DNA from: Isoetes taiwanensis
Lineage: Eukaryota; Streptophyta; Lycopodiopsida; Isoetales; Isoetaceae
Assembly: GCA_021234155.1 (NCBI GenBank)
Contig: JAJEKV010000025.1
Coordinates: 12,749,654-12,813,653, forward strand
Length of the DNA stretch: 64,000 bases
Direction: 5' to 3'
The notes under the pieces are model-generated. The model was not told the DNA's origin. It worked only from the letters and a program-made list of their open reading frames with translations, and searched no databases. Shown here piece after piece: positions 1 through 10,965 of the stretch. The first letter of the stretch is position 1; each line of letters opens with the position of its first letter. The position numbers were made by a program, and so were the translations under genes.

Positions 1-1190
1 TTTTCATTTAGCAGCAGGTTGGTTGTCATGGACTATCTGAAAAAGACGGAAACAAGTAGTCTCCAAAGGTCTGGATGTGGCAGATGACCATGTTCTCTAA
101 TATGCTCAAGGTAGCATCTCTAACTCTTATTATTGATCTTCACTTGCCCCTCGTAAGAGGCGCTTGATCTTTGAGGAGTACTTAGATGTGCACTCTTATA
201 CATAGACATGTTGTTTCACTCAATGAATCCACGCTTATCCTTTGAGATTTTATTCATTTGCATCTTTACTTGTACTTGACTTCTGATTAAATAAAGACTG
301 ACGTCCTTCAACCAAAAAGAAGAAAAGTTTTTGCAATAATGATTAATATTCACCTTTAAATTCTTTTGAGATTTGCTAGAGATTCGTCAAATTTGCTATT
401 CCCTCTTAATAGTTATTCGCCAAATATCCTACATCTTTCAAGACTAGAAAAAAATTAGAGATAACACAATTATGAGAATAGAATAGAATAAAAGATTTTC
501 GGGGGAAAACTGCGACAGGAATAAGATTGATGTCAAACTGTGACATCTATTATGAGGGGAAAGAAATATGTACATATATCAGGCAAGTGCCTGAGGACCG
601 AGCTAATCCCCGCGATCCATGACCTCTTGAATGTATGATCTGTACTGAGGCCGTGCTCAACATCTCATGCAGGAGCTAGCCAGGACGGACTAGCTCAACA
701 TAGTATGTCCAAATGTCATCATATGCCAGACAGCTTTGAAGGGTATGCCATTCGTCTTCCATATCTCCAACTTGGAAACATTAACAAAGCCTCTCCTGGC
801 GCGGCTTCCCAATCTATCTCTCCATATCAATCCGGAGATGGTGTGTGCCTGTGCGAATAAAGGCAATGGTTCTGCGCTTTTTCATGGGTAGATGAGTGTA
901 AGTAGCATTGCGGGCCTCGCGCCAGCATGGGATTTATATGGCATTGGTAATGTGCTGTCTTGACCTGTTCAACGGTGCTGGCATCCCATAACTTGCTGAG
1001 GAAGCATGTATCAAGGTATTGTCTGAGGCTATAGTGATCTGCCTCCGTTTGCACTCGGATGCACCTGTGCTCCTGCACGTTCCATCTGGCCAGCCACTGG
1101 GCACTCTTTTCCCGCCATCAGGTCTTTAGGCGCTGAGGCCCCATTGCCACAGTGTAAACGAGGTTAGAGAGGCGAGTATCGTCCATACTG
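1..1190. other. Unassigned sequence
   Basis: No coding region that I can identify on either strand. The reading frames present are short and show no known motif or splice context. The stretch is not obviously repetitive within the window. It may be TE-derived, since a copia gag remnant follows directly. Confidence 0.4.
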
Positions 1191-1199
1191 ACCACCTTC

Positions 1200-1725
1200 T
1201 AGAAGCAGATGATGTGTCTTCAAGGGCCCCCCTCTGAAGAGGCAATAAACCTATCTCCTGCAAGAGAAATGATTGCACCTCCTCGGAGGAATTTCTTTGT
1301 CTTGACTTTTGATTCTTTCTTTCGAGCAGTATCTATTGGCATGCCCATTCCAAATCCACTTTCTCAACTACTTTTATTATGTTCTTCACATTGTTGTACG
1401 AGCTTGACAGACGCCGAAGTAGTGCTTCAACAACCAAGTCGCCATTAATTCCTTTGTTTATTCCCTTGCAAATGTTTGTATACTTGTTGGATAATTCTAA
1501 TGTACTCACCTACACTCATTCCTTCTTTGAGTTTGGTATTGAAAACCACATCATACAAGTTTACTTGAATTGTAAAGTGTTTAGGCAGATATGCCCTTTC
1601 TGATTCATCCTAGGCTTCCTTGGTAGGTGACGCTTTAGCTATCTAAGCGAATAAAGTACCATTTAATAACCTCAATATCATGCTCTGGGTTGTCTAATAT
1701 TTTTGAATCCATCTTTGGCACTGCT
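1200..1725 (-). pseudogene. Ty1/copia gag (UBN2-like) remnant
   Basis: Translating the minus strand from about 1720 down gives a broken but recognisable copia-type gag segment: MILRLLNGTLF, then PTKEA, then LPKHFTIQVNLYDVV and FNTKLKEGMSVGEYI. The last matches the usual '..KLKEGxSVxxHI' block of UBN2 gag. It is interrupted by several stops (after IQKY, LFA and KEA, and after NKQRN). The gag of copia elements forms the capsid that packages element RNA; this copy cannot do so. No LTRs or pol were found beside it, so it is a solitary fragment. The family call rests on motif resemblance only. Confidence 0.5.
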
Positions 1726-1967
1726 TGCCTTTCTTCTTCATTTTATCTGAACTCGATTTTTAATGAATAGATATGAGAAGTGAGCTCCTCAAGCATAAGG
1801 GGCATCGCTAAATCACTGCATTCTCCATTCCTAGGTTCAAGAATTGGATGACAATTCCTCAAATGTCGCTCTAAACATGGTTTTTCTGTTTTAGGTTTTT
1901 GACATAATGGTTATTTTATCTAGATAATTATCACGATGCAGCTAGAAAAGATTTTGGCTTGTCCTTG

Positions 1968-2120
1968 CATGCTAATGCTTGCCTGATGTGTTGGACGTGC
2001 CTCAAGCAATTGGACGTGAGCAGTGGTTGCAGTGTCCAGCTTTAGCTTGCTTTTGCATGCTAATGTTTGCCTGTCATGATAGATGTGTCTTAGGCAGCTG
2101 AACATGGGCGGTATCCATAT
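1968..2120. repeat. Two diverged tandem units of about 88 bp
   Basis: The segment starting CATGCTAATGCTTGCCTG at 1968 recurs as CATGCTAATGTTTGCCTG at 2056, and matching GTGYCTYAGGCA/CAAGCA blocks follow in each. Origin unknown. Confidence 0.5.
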
Positions 2121-2129
2121 TAGCCTTCA

Positions 2130-3740
2130 ATGCTTAGAACTAAGAATTTAGCTCTTGGTGCCTCACACTCCATTTCTCCAATTCTCACGTGCAATGGCAC
2201 AATTGCTCATGAGCATCGGCATGGAGCCCCTTACCCTGCAAAGGAATTGTTTTGTGCAGCTCATATATCATGATCTCGGCTAGAGGAGCCTTCTTCAAAC
2301 CTCTGAAGCTTGGAGGTCATGTCCATGTCCTTGGCAGAGTTTGCCTTATCCAAAGTGTTGATCTTGTGCAAGCAATTATTTATTAGGTAATACAGGGTTG
2401 GAGCTTATAATTAAGGTTAGTAAGAGTTTTTCATTATTTTCTAGTGGCAATTGCATGTTATTACTACCGTTTGTTTGGCAGGGGCTTCAAATCCCCAAGC
2501 CCATGGTTTTCTTGTTCTTCGTTCTGTTGCAGTCCCAGAGGAAGAAAATTTGATATGTTTGGTACCTCTTGTATTTGTGAACCTATTAGATATGTCTGAT
2601 AACGCTTTAATGAAATGTTTGAACATCGGAGGAGAAATTTATCTAGCAAAAAAGAAAGAAAATGATTCAAATCCATTTAAGGGGCGGGCACAACTATTTC
2701 GGTTGCACAATTACTGTGCACGTGAACTAGGATAATGTCTGTTGAAATCCTACCACCAGAATCACCACATCCAGGGTAGGAATATTTTAAGTTGAAGTGG
2801 TGTATGAGAAACTTTGAGATGAACTCCATCGACCATATAAGCCAAATCCTTAAGATATGACCACCATCTTAAAACACTTCCTTTGCAGTGACATGGCATT
2901 TCGTCACATTTTTTATTACCGTGTATCAAAATGATGACAACAAAGACATTTGTTGATAAGCTAAACGCAACCTTAGAACAATAATGAAGCATTTGTCATC
3001 AGTTATAAAATAAATTTTTTTAAATAATCTGGTTTAAATTGTTAGTATTAAAAGTTACCTTGAAATTACTGTTAAATTCTGTCTATTTTATAGAGCAGAA
3101 AATCTTCTAAGTTTCGGGGAGCGGCACCGCTAAGTTTCTCGCCAGCAAAGCTTTCATGCCCCTGTTGCGAGCGCATCCCCTGCTTTGAAAGCAACACTCT
3201 GCTTTGATTCTGGCACTACTCTCACAATTTTTGCTTCTTCAATCGAAAACAATGCTGCAGTTTCGTTGCCTCCTGTAGATGGGGTTTCCTAGATCCGCCA
3301 ATCATCCTTCTCTGTTCCAGTCCCAAATCTTGAGACATAGCGTCTACCATTATCGGAATAGCTTCTTGCTACGATGTTGGATTTTCCTAACCATTTGTTC
3401 CCAAAAATCTAAGACATCTCAGAGCCTCTTGAAACAGTTTTTACAAGGCAAAATGTTCCGTAAATCGGAATTGATTTTCTCAATGCTTGCCGTATCATAA
3501 ATCTGCCCTGTACTTAAAGTTACGGGCTCCTGCATAAGCACCAAACTTCGGCATTGGAAATACTACGAAATTCTTCGCCATAGCTGAACCGAGAGATCCA
3601 AAAACATAGAAGCAAGTTTTCCTTGTCATCACCAGCCATAGCCATTCAACAGGATCCGCCGTTCAACAAAATCTTCCGTCGGAAATTTTTCTCCCTTACG
3701 TAATTTCAGCTAACGTTTTTTACGTTTGATATTTTCAAGC
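2130..3740. other. Non-coding, no recognisable gene
   Basis: Only short frames, with no family motifs. The AT-rich part (2990-3100) is followed by a somewhat GC-richer part (3110-3700) that shows no coding signature I can recognise. Confidence 0.4.
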
Positions 3741-3745
3741 GGTCA

Positions 3746-3831
3746 GGATTCTGCCTGAAAATTTTTTTGGCTGCCCGGCCAGCCTTGGCAAAGCGCTCGC
3801 GGCGCTGCCTCAAAATTTTCAGGCGGAATCC
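3746..3831. repeat. Long hairpin with GC-rich loop
   Basis: The left arm 3746-3765 (GGATTCTGCCTGAAAATTTT) pairs with the right arm 3812-3831 (AAAATTTTCAGGCGGAATCC) with one mismatch. The loop is GC-rich (GGCTGCCCGGCC, CGCGGCGC). The design resembles the hairpin at 35530-35598. Confidence 0.7.
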
Positions 3832-4416
3832 CTCCCCCTTGAAAATGATCTAATACAAATAACTATAAATGGGACACAAATATATTTTAAGGCACGTTTT
3901 CGATATTTAAAACATACTGAATTGATTGTTTGATTTTACCGATAATAATCCTCACCACGGTCTAGATTTTCTAAACATATATAAGCCAGCTTCCTTTTTT
4001 GTTTGATGGAATATTTCCGTTCCAAGAAAAAACCTGAGCGCACCACGTGTACTTAAAAATATAGTTAAAAAAATTAGAAGGAATGACAGCCTGACGTCAT
4101 GATATACCATGCGGGTCTGCTGGGTCTGCTATGATCTCAAGTTCAGACACAGGCTAGGCTTTCCGGCTTTGAACGCTCTGTACTAGGATCAAGAATGCAA
4201 AGGCGCTCTCTGCTAAGATCAGGGAATGCAAATAGAAAAATAGCGCCCCAAATATGGATTCATACAGGATTTAGGTCGGATTTATGGTCTCAATTACTAG
4301 GGTGGGTACGGTGTACATGCCCAAAAGAGGGCACCGGAGCTGCCTGCGCCATGCTTCCTCCTACGGCTTTTGCACCCATGACACAAAACAAATGGCGTCA
4401 TTGCATACAACAGCAC

Positions 4417-4486
4417 TATAACTGCCGGATTTGCTTGGCAGCTAGCACGCCAAGCAAATCAGTTATAACTGCCGGATTTGCTTGGC
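4417..4486. repeat. 23-bp direct repeat flanking an inverted copy
   Basis: TATAACTGCCGGATTTGCTT-GGC occurs at 4417-4439 and again at 4464-4486. Between them lies the inverted partial copy GCCAAGCAAATC. Possibly a small foldback or slippage product. Confidence 0.7.
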
Positions 4487-4588
4487 TTTTTCTCAGCTAG
4501 GGTTTAAATCAGTCGACATCGAATTTCATCAATGCCTTGGCCCAGTACAGTTTTGGGCTTGATTTGGTAGCTTGCTTTTCATTGTATA

Positions 4589-4915
4589 ATGGCCAAAGAT
4601 GTGGAAGAAGGTAGAGAACCATATGAAGCAGGTAATGTTGGTGGCAAACTGAAATCTAGAAAAGCAGGTCATAACAGTCGTGGCACCACTACTCCTTATA
4701 GTCGGCCAAGCTCGGGAAGGCATGCCTCTGCTGGGCCGCAGAGTGCTTTGATGCTTAATAAACTGGCCGTAGCAGGAGACAATGAAAATAGATGGATAGG
4801 ATCGGGTTTAATGGATTCTGCTTCAAAAATTATAACGAAAGGGGCATCTTTTCTTTTCTCTTCTTTGCTCGGGAGGCGTCAGCAACATCGCCTTCCGCCA
4901 ATTCTCTGGACGTAG
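4589..4915 (+). pseudogene. NUP136(NUP1)/KAKU4-like N-terminal exon, probably a gene fragment
   Basis: This 108-residue frame contains, in order, a basic segment, TPYSRPSSGR (about residue 35) and, near residue 80, SASKIITKGASFLFSSLLGRR. Plant NUP136/NUP1 and KAKU4, which act at the nuclear basket and nuclear lamina, begin with a basic stretch, 'TPYDRP' and then an amphipathic segment of the type 'LVDPAxxLIxxxAxxLFxSxxxRK' that binds the inner nuclear membrane. The order and spacing match. I see no FG repeats or C-terminal motifs downstream, and the frame ends in TAG soon after the motif, so it is either a first exon with unrecognised followers or a broken copy. The assignment is from memory of the family pattern. 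Confidence 0.45.
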
Positions 4916-4924
4916 TGTCTTAAT

Positions 4925-6231
4925 GTGATCTGTAACAAAGTATACAGTATGGCGGAAGCCTTTGAGCTCTTGGATCACTATTTTGCCATGTACATGCCTA
5001 TTGCAGAGGATAAACAGCTCAAAATCATTTTGGATTTGCCTATTGCAGCATGGAACTGGGCCATGGCCGATATTTGGGTCTGTACGACTATGATTTCTTG
5101 CTCTACAAGCAAGCAATTCCTTACTTTGTCTTCTTTATTATGAGCTGCTTCAGCGTTTGCTACATCTTCCTGGGAGGCTGGGATGGCTTGGACCTAGAAG
5201 CTTTCTACTGCCGCAAGTTCACAAGCTCTAATAAAATCCATGTCTGAAATATTTTTATTATTATTTCAGATGGTGGTATTATTACTGGGTTCCATTTGTC
5301 CAGGGATGCTTTCTTTTTTATAGTAAAATGATCTGTAAACATAGTGGATAAATAAAGAAACTATTATCTGTTTCAACTTCTAAGTCTGCCTTTGGAGTTC
5401 CTTTTTTTTTGGAAGAGACAGTTTCAATTTGCAAATGCTCATATTTTCTAAGCCATAAAGGGTAATGATTCAGATACATAAAAGGTAATGATTCAGATAA
5501 ATTGATTTTGGTTGTGTGGAAATGGCGTTTTATCAGCAATATGGAACTCAGGAAATCTTACAATTAAAGGTTGAACAGCTTAGGGATGCTCAGGCTTGGA
5601 TTACACGTGCTCAAGAGTTGGATGCATGCCGTATCACTACCAATAATTGTTTGCATGGTGACTTCGTGATCGCACAGATCAAATGAACCATCTCTAGTTG
5701 ACTCATCAGCGGCAGGTAAGGCGCTCTATCATGTAGAATTATTATTGCCCATGTAAGACATAGCCCAGGTAAGACATAGCCCACTCAAAAGACATAGCCC
5801 ACTCTTATAGCCAGCAAGCTATTCTCTCATTTGTTTTCTTACGATATATAAGGTTAATTGACAATGGCATACAAGTTCTACTTTTTCTCTTTTGCAATTG
5901 TGTAGAGTATGGGAGTAATATATGATTTCTTCATCAATCATGCTCAATGTTCATATCCTGAGAAGGCGATATGCTTATGGCATATGGGTTTTTCAGGTTG
6001 AACATGCTACCGGTCTCCCTGTACTTGCCAACACCATTGATGGGAATATCTCCAGTTATACCACCTTCTAGAAACATGGCTCCCTTGCATCAATTTAGCA
6101 TGCAGCAACAGGCATTGTCTTCAGCAATCCAACCACCTTTGCAGTTCCCACATCCAGCATTGGGTCAGCTGCAGACGATGCCCCCAGTGATATTGTCGCA
6201 GCAGCACCTGGCATCGTTGAAGCATCAATAG
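4925..6231 (+). other. Possible coding remnants downstream of the NUP-like exon
   Basis: Three short plus-strand frames are compositionally protein-like but unrecognised. Around 4945-5090 there is EAFELLDHYF... with a faint resemblance to IST1 helices. At 5522-5686 a 54-residue frame starts MAFYQQYGTQEILQLK and looks helical. At 5971-6231 an 86-residue frame is rich in P, Q, L and M (for example PVIPPSRNMAPLHQF). They could be exons of one gene with the NUP-like exon, or unrelated fragments. No convincing splice chain was found. Confidence 0.25.
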
Positions 6232-6713
6232 GTTATTGTGAATGACTTTATGAAAAGCTTTTTTGCTCCATTGGAATAAGAAAGTGTGGTCCCACTCTCC
6301 GGATTCTTGAAGTCAGAGGGCAGCAAGAATGGTCCCCATTCTGTTCTCATTACATCATTGTCATCTCCTAGGGCTCAACCTTAAAATGTTTCAGGCTGAC
6401 AGAAATACTAGGTTTAGCCAGGTTCAACCTTCAAACATTTGAAGATGACAGCAAATTCTCATCAATAGTCAGCCATCTCCACTTTGATGTCTCATGAACC
6501 TATGTTGATGTACACTTAGAAAATTTGTGTTTCAATTGATTTGTTGAAGTAGATTCTCATTATGGTAGAGGAAACGTGCTCATTGTAGACATTTATTTCG
6601 GTGTATGCATATGAAAACAACATGATATATTTTTCTTTCTTCTATTGGGTTTCACACCATTCCAAGATATACAAACCCCCTTTTGCAGGAGTAAGTCGGG
6701 GAAGAGAAATGTT

Positions 6714-6735
6714 CGCGGCGGCCTTGGCCGCCGCG
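6714..6735. repeat. Perfect 22-bp GC palindrome
   Basis: CGCGGCGGCC-TT-GGCCGCCGCG lies in otherwise AT-rich DNA. The flanks GAAATGTT and ATAAATTTC extend the stem imperfectly. The rest of 6240-7319 holds no gene that I can see. Confidence 0.85.
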
Positions 6736-7319
6736 ATAAATTTCTTGTATAGATAAAAGAACGGCGTGTCTGTTCATATCGGAAAGGGTGAGTCTGCATT
6801 TGAATATTCTTGATATTACCAATATTGTGCTGTTTTGAGTTCTTGGAATCCTTGTCGATGCTTATCTAGTCTCCTGAGAGATGTAGTCTTCCACAGTTAT
6901 ACCTGTTTCAAATAGAGAAATTTTAACTATTTTTTTAGTAGCATCGCCCTGCTAGGCCGAGCTGACTTTCCTCAAATTCTTAATGACTCTACTCACTTTT
7001 CAATTTGATACAATTCTCACACTTTAGAGGCCAAGTTTATTCCAAGAACCCCAGCATGTACTTGTAATGAACATAAACTATGTGGTGTTTGTAGCTCTTG
7101 CGCTTACCTTACATTGAAGGAGAGAATATCTTTGACATGCAAATTAACTTATAGAGCTTTAACGTTGTGTCCGTTGATGTGAATTTGACTTTTTGGTTTC
7201 GGTCTGATAGAAATCTCAGAAAACACAAATAATGTTTTCCAAAATCAAAGATTGGCAAACAATGTTACAGGACATATTGATTGACTGTCCAGCAAGAAAA
7301 GCGCTGCATCAACTGATTT

Positions 7320-8354
7320 TTAACTCCTGAAATTCTTAAGTTTGAAGATGGAGACCTTGAGAGTATCCTTACTCACTGCTTCAAAAAGACATGAATCTCC
7401 CACTTCCAGCTCATGCTTCTTCACAAAACGTATCCAAGTAATTCTTGATCCTAGTTTAAATGGGAAGACCCATTTCTCACCATCGCAATCTTCTAAAGTG
7501 AGCTGATCATCCAGACTTAAATGTTCAGTTGCAAAGACTCTGTTTATGGTCTGCAAGAAAGAATAGCATGTGAATCTGCTGACCAAGATAATAAGAATAC
7601 AAGAGTAGACAGAAGTTTGATGAAGGTGCTTACAAAAATGCGCATATGTGACTTTCGAAGAACAATCACGAAGCCTGGACGATTAGTTATATGGCTCTTG
7701 GCTATCATTCTCATCATTTTTGATGTTGCATTAAAATCAACTTGGCTATCATCTGAATCTCCCTCAAAAAAAATTTTCTCCTGAAGCAATTTCTCTTGTT
7801 CTGTATTCTGCTGATGGGCACTCACCTTCTGAATCTTAGATGACTTTTTGGTGACATGTTTGTTACCATCTTCATCTTGAAGGGGCTCAGATGTTTCCCC
7901 CGTATTATTATCCCCATATTTATCTTGATCATCTTCGGGCGTTTCTCCTTTATTGTACATAGGAACTGTGCTTTGCCTCAGACATTTATTGCTTCCAAAT
8001 ACTTCTATGCAGAACTGTGACTTTTCCACCAGCCTGAAAACCACCATATCGCCTTCTGTTATTGCATAATGAGCTGCCATAGTCTTCCAGCCAAAGCCCC
8101 CTAACTTAAATGTATTGTTTTCAGCCTCTTGTATGGTCATTATCCAGTCCATGTCATCTGCTTTGATAGTGATTTTGCCCTCCAGTTGAGCTGAATGCGC
8201 TTCATAAAAAGCATTTGGAATAAGCTACAACAAACAAACCATCTAAGCAAAACTCGTATTAAAATGTGCAATCTTTCATGTTAGAGATGCTTACTAAATC
8301 CTCCTTCAGACTCGTTATAACCTTACAAAAGGATGGGGTGTTGCGTACAAACAT
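7320..8354 (-). CDS. B3-domain (REM-type) DNA-binding protein, two B3 domains, three exons
   Basis: The exons on the minus strand are 8354-8295, 8224-7634 and 7550-7320. Both introns have GT..AG ends (GTAAGC donors, TTGTTGTAG and TTCTTGCAG acceptors) and both splice in phase 0, giving a 293-residue protein. B3 domain 1 covers about residues 7-98 (PSFCKVI, IPNAFYEAH, GDMVVFRLVEKSQFCIEVFG). An acidic and basic linker follows. B3 domain 2 covers about residues 202-290 (FVIVLRKSHMRIF across the second splice, EKWVFPF, ELEVGDSCLFEAV). Two B3 domains with a charged linker is the usual REM layout: nuclear, sequence-specific DNA binding, often reproductive development. The start is chosen because an in-frame TGA lies a few codons upstream of the ATG at 8354. 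An upstream leader exon is likely, with a GTAAGT donor at 8511-8510 and a TTGCAG acceptor just before 8366. A young retroelement sits from 8560, about 200 bp above the start codon. Confidence 0.85.
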
Positions 8355-8559
8355 GGTTCGGGATTGCTGCAAGCATCAGAAATCGATTGCAGCTGAACGA
8401 AAACAAGAAGAAGACAACTCTAAAAGTGTTTTTTTTTTTCCCTTCCCCTGGAGGTAATGCTGAGCTTCAACAAACGGGAAGAAAGAAAGGAAGAAACTTA
8501 CATTTGATCCGCCCAAAAAAAGGCGTTGAAAAGCCCGCTCTAAGCAAACTTGATATGAC

Positions 8560-8766
8560 TGTTGGAATATATCAAGAAGATAACATTATTGTATTAGTTG
8601 TTGTGCTAGCCGTTATCACTAGGTTGCAGGTCAGCATCTATTAGTGGCAAGGATTTACTAGTCATTATTAGTGGTTCCGATATTTCAGGAACTGCTACAT
8701 ATGTACGAGATCCAATTGTGAATCGATACACTGTTGTTCATGATTTCTTCACTTCGTTTTCTAATA
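8560..8766 (+). repeat. 5' LTR
   Basis: Starts TGTTGGAATA and ends TTTTCTAATA. It is identical to the 3' LTR over all 207 bp and is followed directly by the tRNA-iMet primer binding site at 8767-8778. Confidence 0.95.
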
Positions 8767-8899
8767 TGGTATCAGAGCGGGTGGCTCTTGAGACCAAGAG
8801 CCTTAGGGAGTGAAGGAAAGAGTGGCAACCTGGAGGTCGAGATTTCGTCTATGGCCTTGAAAGAATGCTCGTGAACGACCATGAAAAGTGTTAGGAACT

Positions 8900-9490
8900 G
8901 CATGTTCCTTATTTGGTGCGTCTTATGGGAAGCTGCCACCATGGATATGGCATGCAGGCTCGGGATGCATGTAGTATGGCAGGCTATAGGAACCCGAAAC
9001 GATCCCTGGTGTGCCTTATGGAAAGGGGCCACCGTGGATATGGCATGGAAGCTCCGGATGCATGTCGCAAGGCAGGCTATAGGAAGCCGGAAAGACCCCG
9101 TGAAGAAGGTGATGGCAACAAGAAAACCGAGACACCGTGATGGATGATCCGCATGGATGGCAAGATTGCAGCGGTGCACGAGGCCATAGGCCAAGATGAG
9201 ATCAGTGGCGAGAAGAATCGAAACGAGATCCGTGAAGAAGCTGATGGCAACAAGAATGCTAGAGACACTGGTGATGGATTTTCACAGTGGATGGCAAGAT
9301 TGCAAGCAGGTGCATGAGGCCATAGGCCAAGATGAGATCATGCTCCTGAGAAGAAACAGAAAAGATCACGTGAAGAAGCTGATGGCAACAAGAATGCTAG
9401 AGACACTGTGGATGGAAATCTTCAGTGGAAGGCAAGTCTGCAACCAGGTGCCTGAGGCTATAGGCAAAGACGAAATCAGTTCAAGGGGAG
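8900..9490 (+). repeat. Internal tandem array, units of about 135 bp
   Basis: The block GGTGCAYGAGGCCATAGGCC recurs near 9175 and 9309, with a third diverged copy near 9446. Each is followed by a GAAGAAGCTGATGGCAACAA-type block. Earlier, more diverged units occur from about 8940 (GGCAGGCTATAGGAA). The frames through it are not recognisable as a protein family. Confidence 0.75.
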
Positions 9491-9999
9491 AATTAAACAA
9501 GAAGTGGGAAAATGCCATGGCATCTACAATGATTGTGGTCATAAGTAATGGATGGCTATGCTGTATCAGATTGCCTAAAAGTGGTAGCAGAGTGGAGGCT
9601 GATCAATGTCGGTCAGTTATGGATTGAGGATGATTGCTGTCATTGCTAAAGTCTGACATCCACGCACTTACGGTTTCACACACGGAGATTTCTGAGGACT
9701 CCCCCAGATGCTTGTGCATTTGCAATAAGTAGAGACCTAATGATGAGAAGAGAAGCAATTAAAATAGTTATTATTGAAACCCAAGAAGCACAATGTCATG
9801 GCAAGGCGCGGGAAAGGCTAATGGAGTTGTTGGGGAGGCAAAGGCGGGGAGTCTTAAAAGTAACACCCGAGGGCATTGAGAAAGCCTTTGATTGTGCGAG
9901 TTGAGGATGGCATCCGCTATAGGGACTCAAAGGTGTCAAATGCCAAATGGGAGGAAGTAGGACTTTCTTTGCAAAGGGAGCAAGAAAAGGGAATCAAAG

Positions 10000-10965
10000 A
10001 TGCTGGAAACAAGATGTCAGATGGTCACTTTCGAAGGATATGCTCAACAAGGAAATGGAAAAGATGCAAGGTGCATTCGTGCATGTAATCTGACAGCAAG
10101 CAACATGTACGGGGCTACAACCATACCAAGTTATTTTTGTGAGAAAGTTATTTTTGTGAGGGGTCTGATTGCATGCATCAAGGTAGCAGTGTATGAAGGT
10201 GGGATACATGTGCACTATGGCATCCTTAGAAGGGAATATGTTGTAGAGTACATTGATGGGAATAGTCTTATGGATGTGTATTTTCAATGTGGGAGCAGAG
10301 GAGGTGCTTATCAAAATTTCGACCAAATTCGTGCAAGGGATGATGTCTGGAATATGAAGCTTGCAGGAACCACACAACATGAAGCTAGCAGAGATGTATT
10401 GGTCATATTCCAAATGCAACTTCAAACTTGTACTCAATCTGGAAATGGTATTGGAGGTCTTGGTCTCTATTGGCAAATGCAGCAGACCGGTGTAAAGCTA
10501 AGCCAAGGAACTTTTGACATGCTTCTTAGTATGTGCTCCACCATAGCAGCCCTCAACCGAGGAAAATGGATTCATGCTAAGATGCACAAGGAGATATGTA
10601 AGAATGGGAGCACACAACTGCAGCAAAAATGTCTCTTCTTGCAGCATGTGGAGGCGTTAGCAGCATATGTGAATGATGCTTCAAATATGAGGAATGCTGC
10701 ACCAGTCGGGTTTTCTGAGACACATAGTTTAGGAGGGTCTACACTCTACATTTGTTGTGTCTTCAAATATGATGCCATGCATGCAGCAGCAGTAGGGAAG
10801 CAACAGCTAGAACAGGTGAACTTGGGAGCTTTCCTTATGAAGGGTCTACAATCTGCTTTTCTTAAATCCAATCTGGAGATCCTTGAATTGGGCATGGGTG
10901 AGACACTTCTGCTCGTTCCAGACCAAGATTTCTTAACAGGTGGTGGTTGCACTAATAGATGCTGA
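10000..10965 (+). pseudogene. Captured PPR-protein sequence (PLS-type), degraded
   Basis: The 321-residue open frame contains blocks in the order expected of a plant pentatricopeptide repeat protein: EGYAQQGNGKDA, then about 40 residues on GLIACIKVAV, IDGNSLMDVYFQCGS, AYQNFDQIRARDD, LAGTTQHEAS, YWQMQQTGVKL and STIAALNRGKWIHAKMH. These match the usual 'AGYAQxGxGxEA', 'xNxLVDMYxKCGSxxxAxxVFDxMxxRD' and 'AxxxGxxIHAxxxK' signatures. PPR proteins bind organellar RNA. Intact repeats here are few and spacing is irregular, so it is unlikely to work as an RNA binder. It runs in the same direction as the host LTR element and ends in the inverted LTR fragment at 10950. It is probably a transduplicated gene piece. 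Confidence 0.7.

Noticed and set aside
4945-5090. IST1-like domain (EAFELLDHYF...)
   Set aside because: Only one short block resembles the family; the following residues do not.
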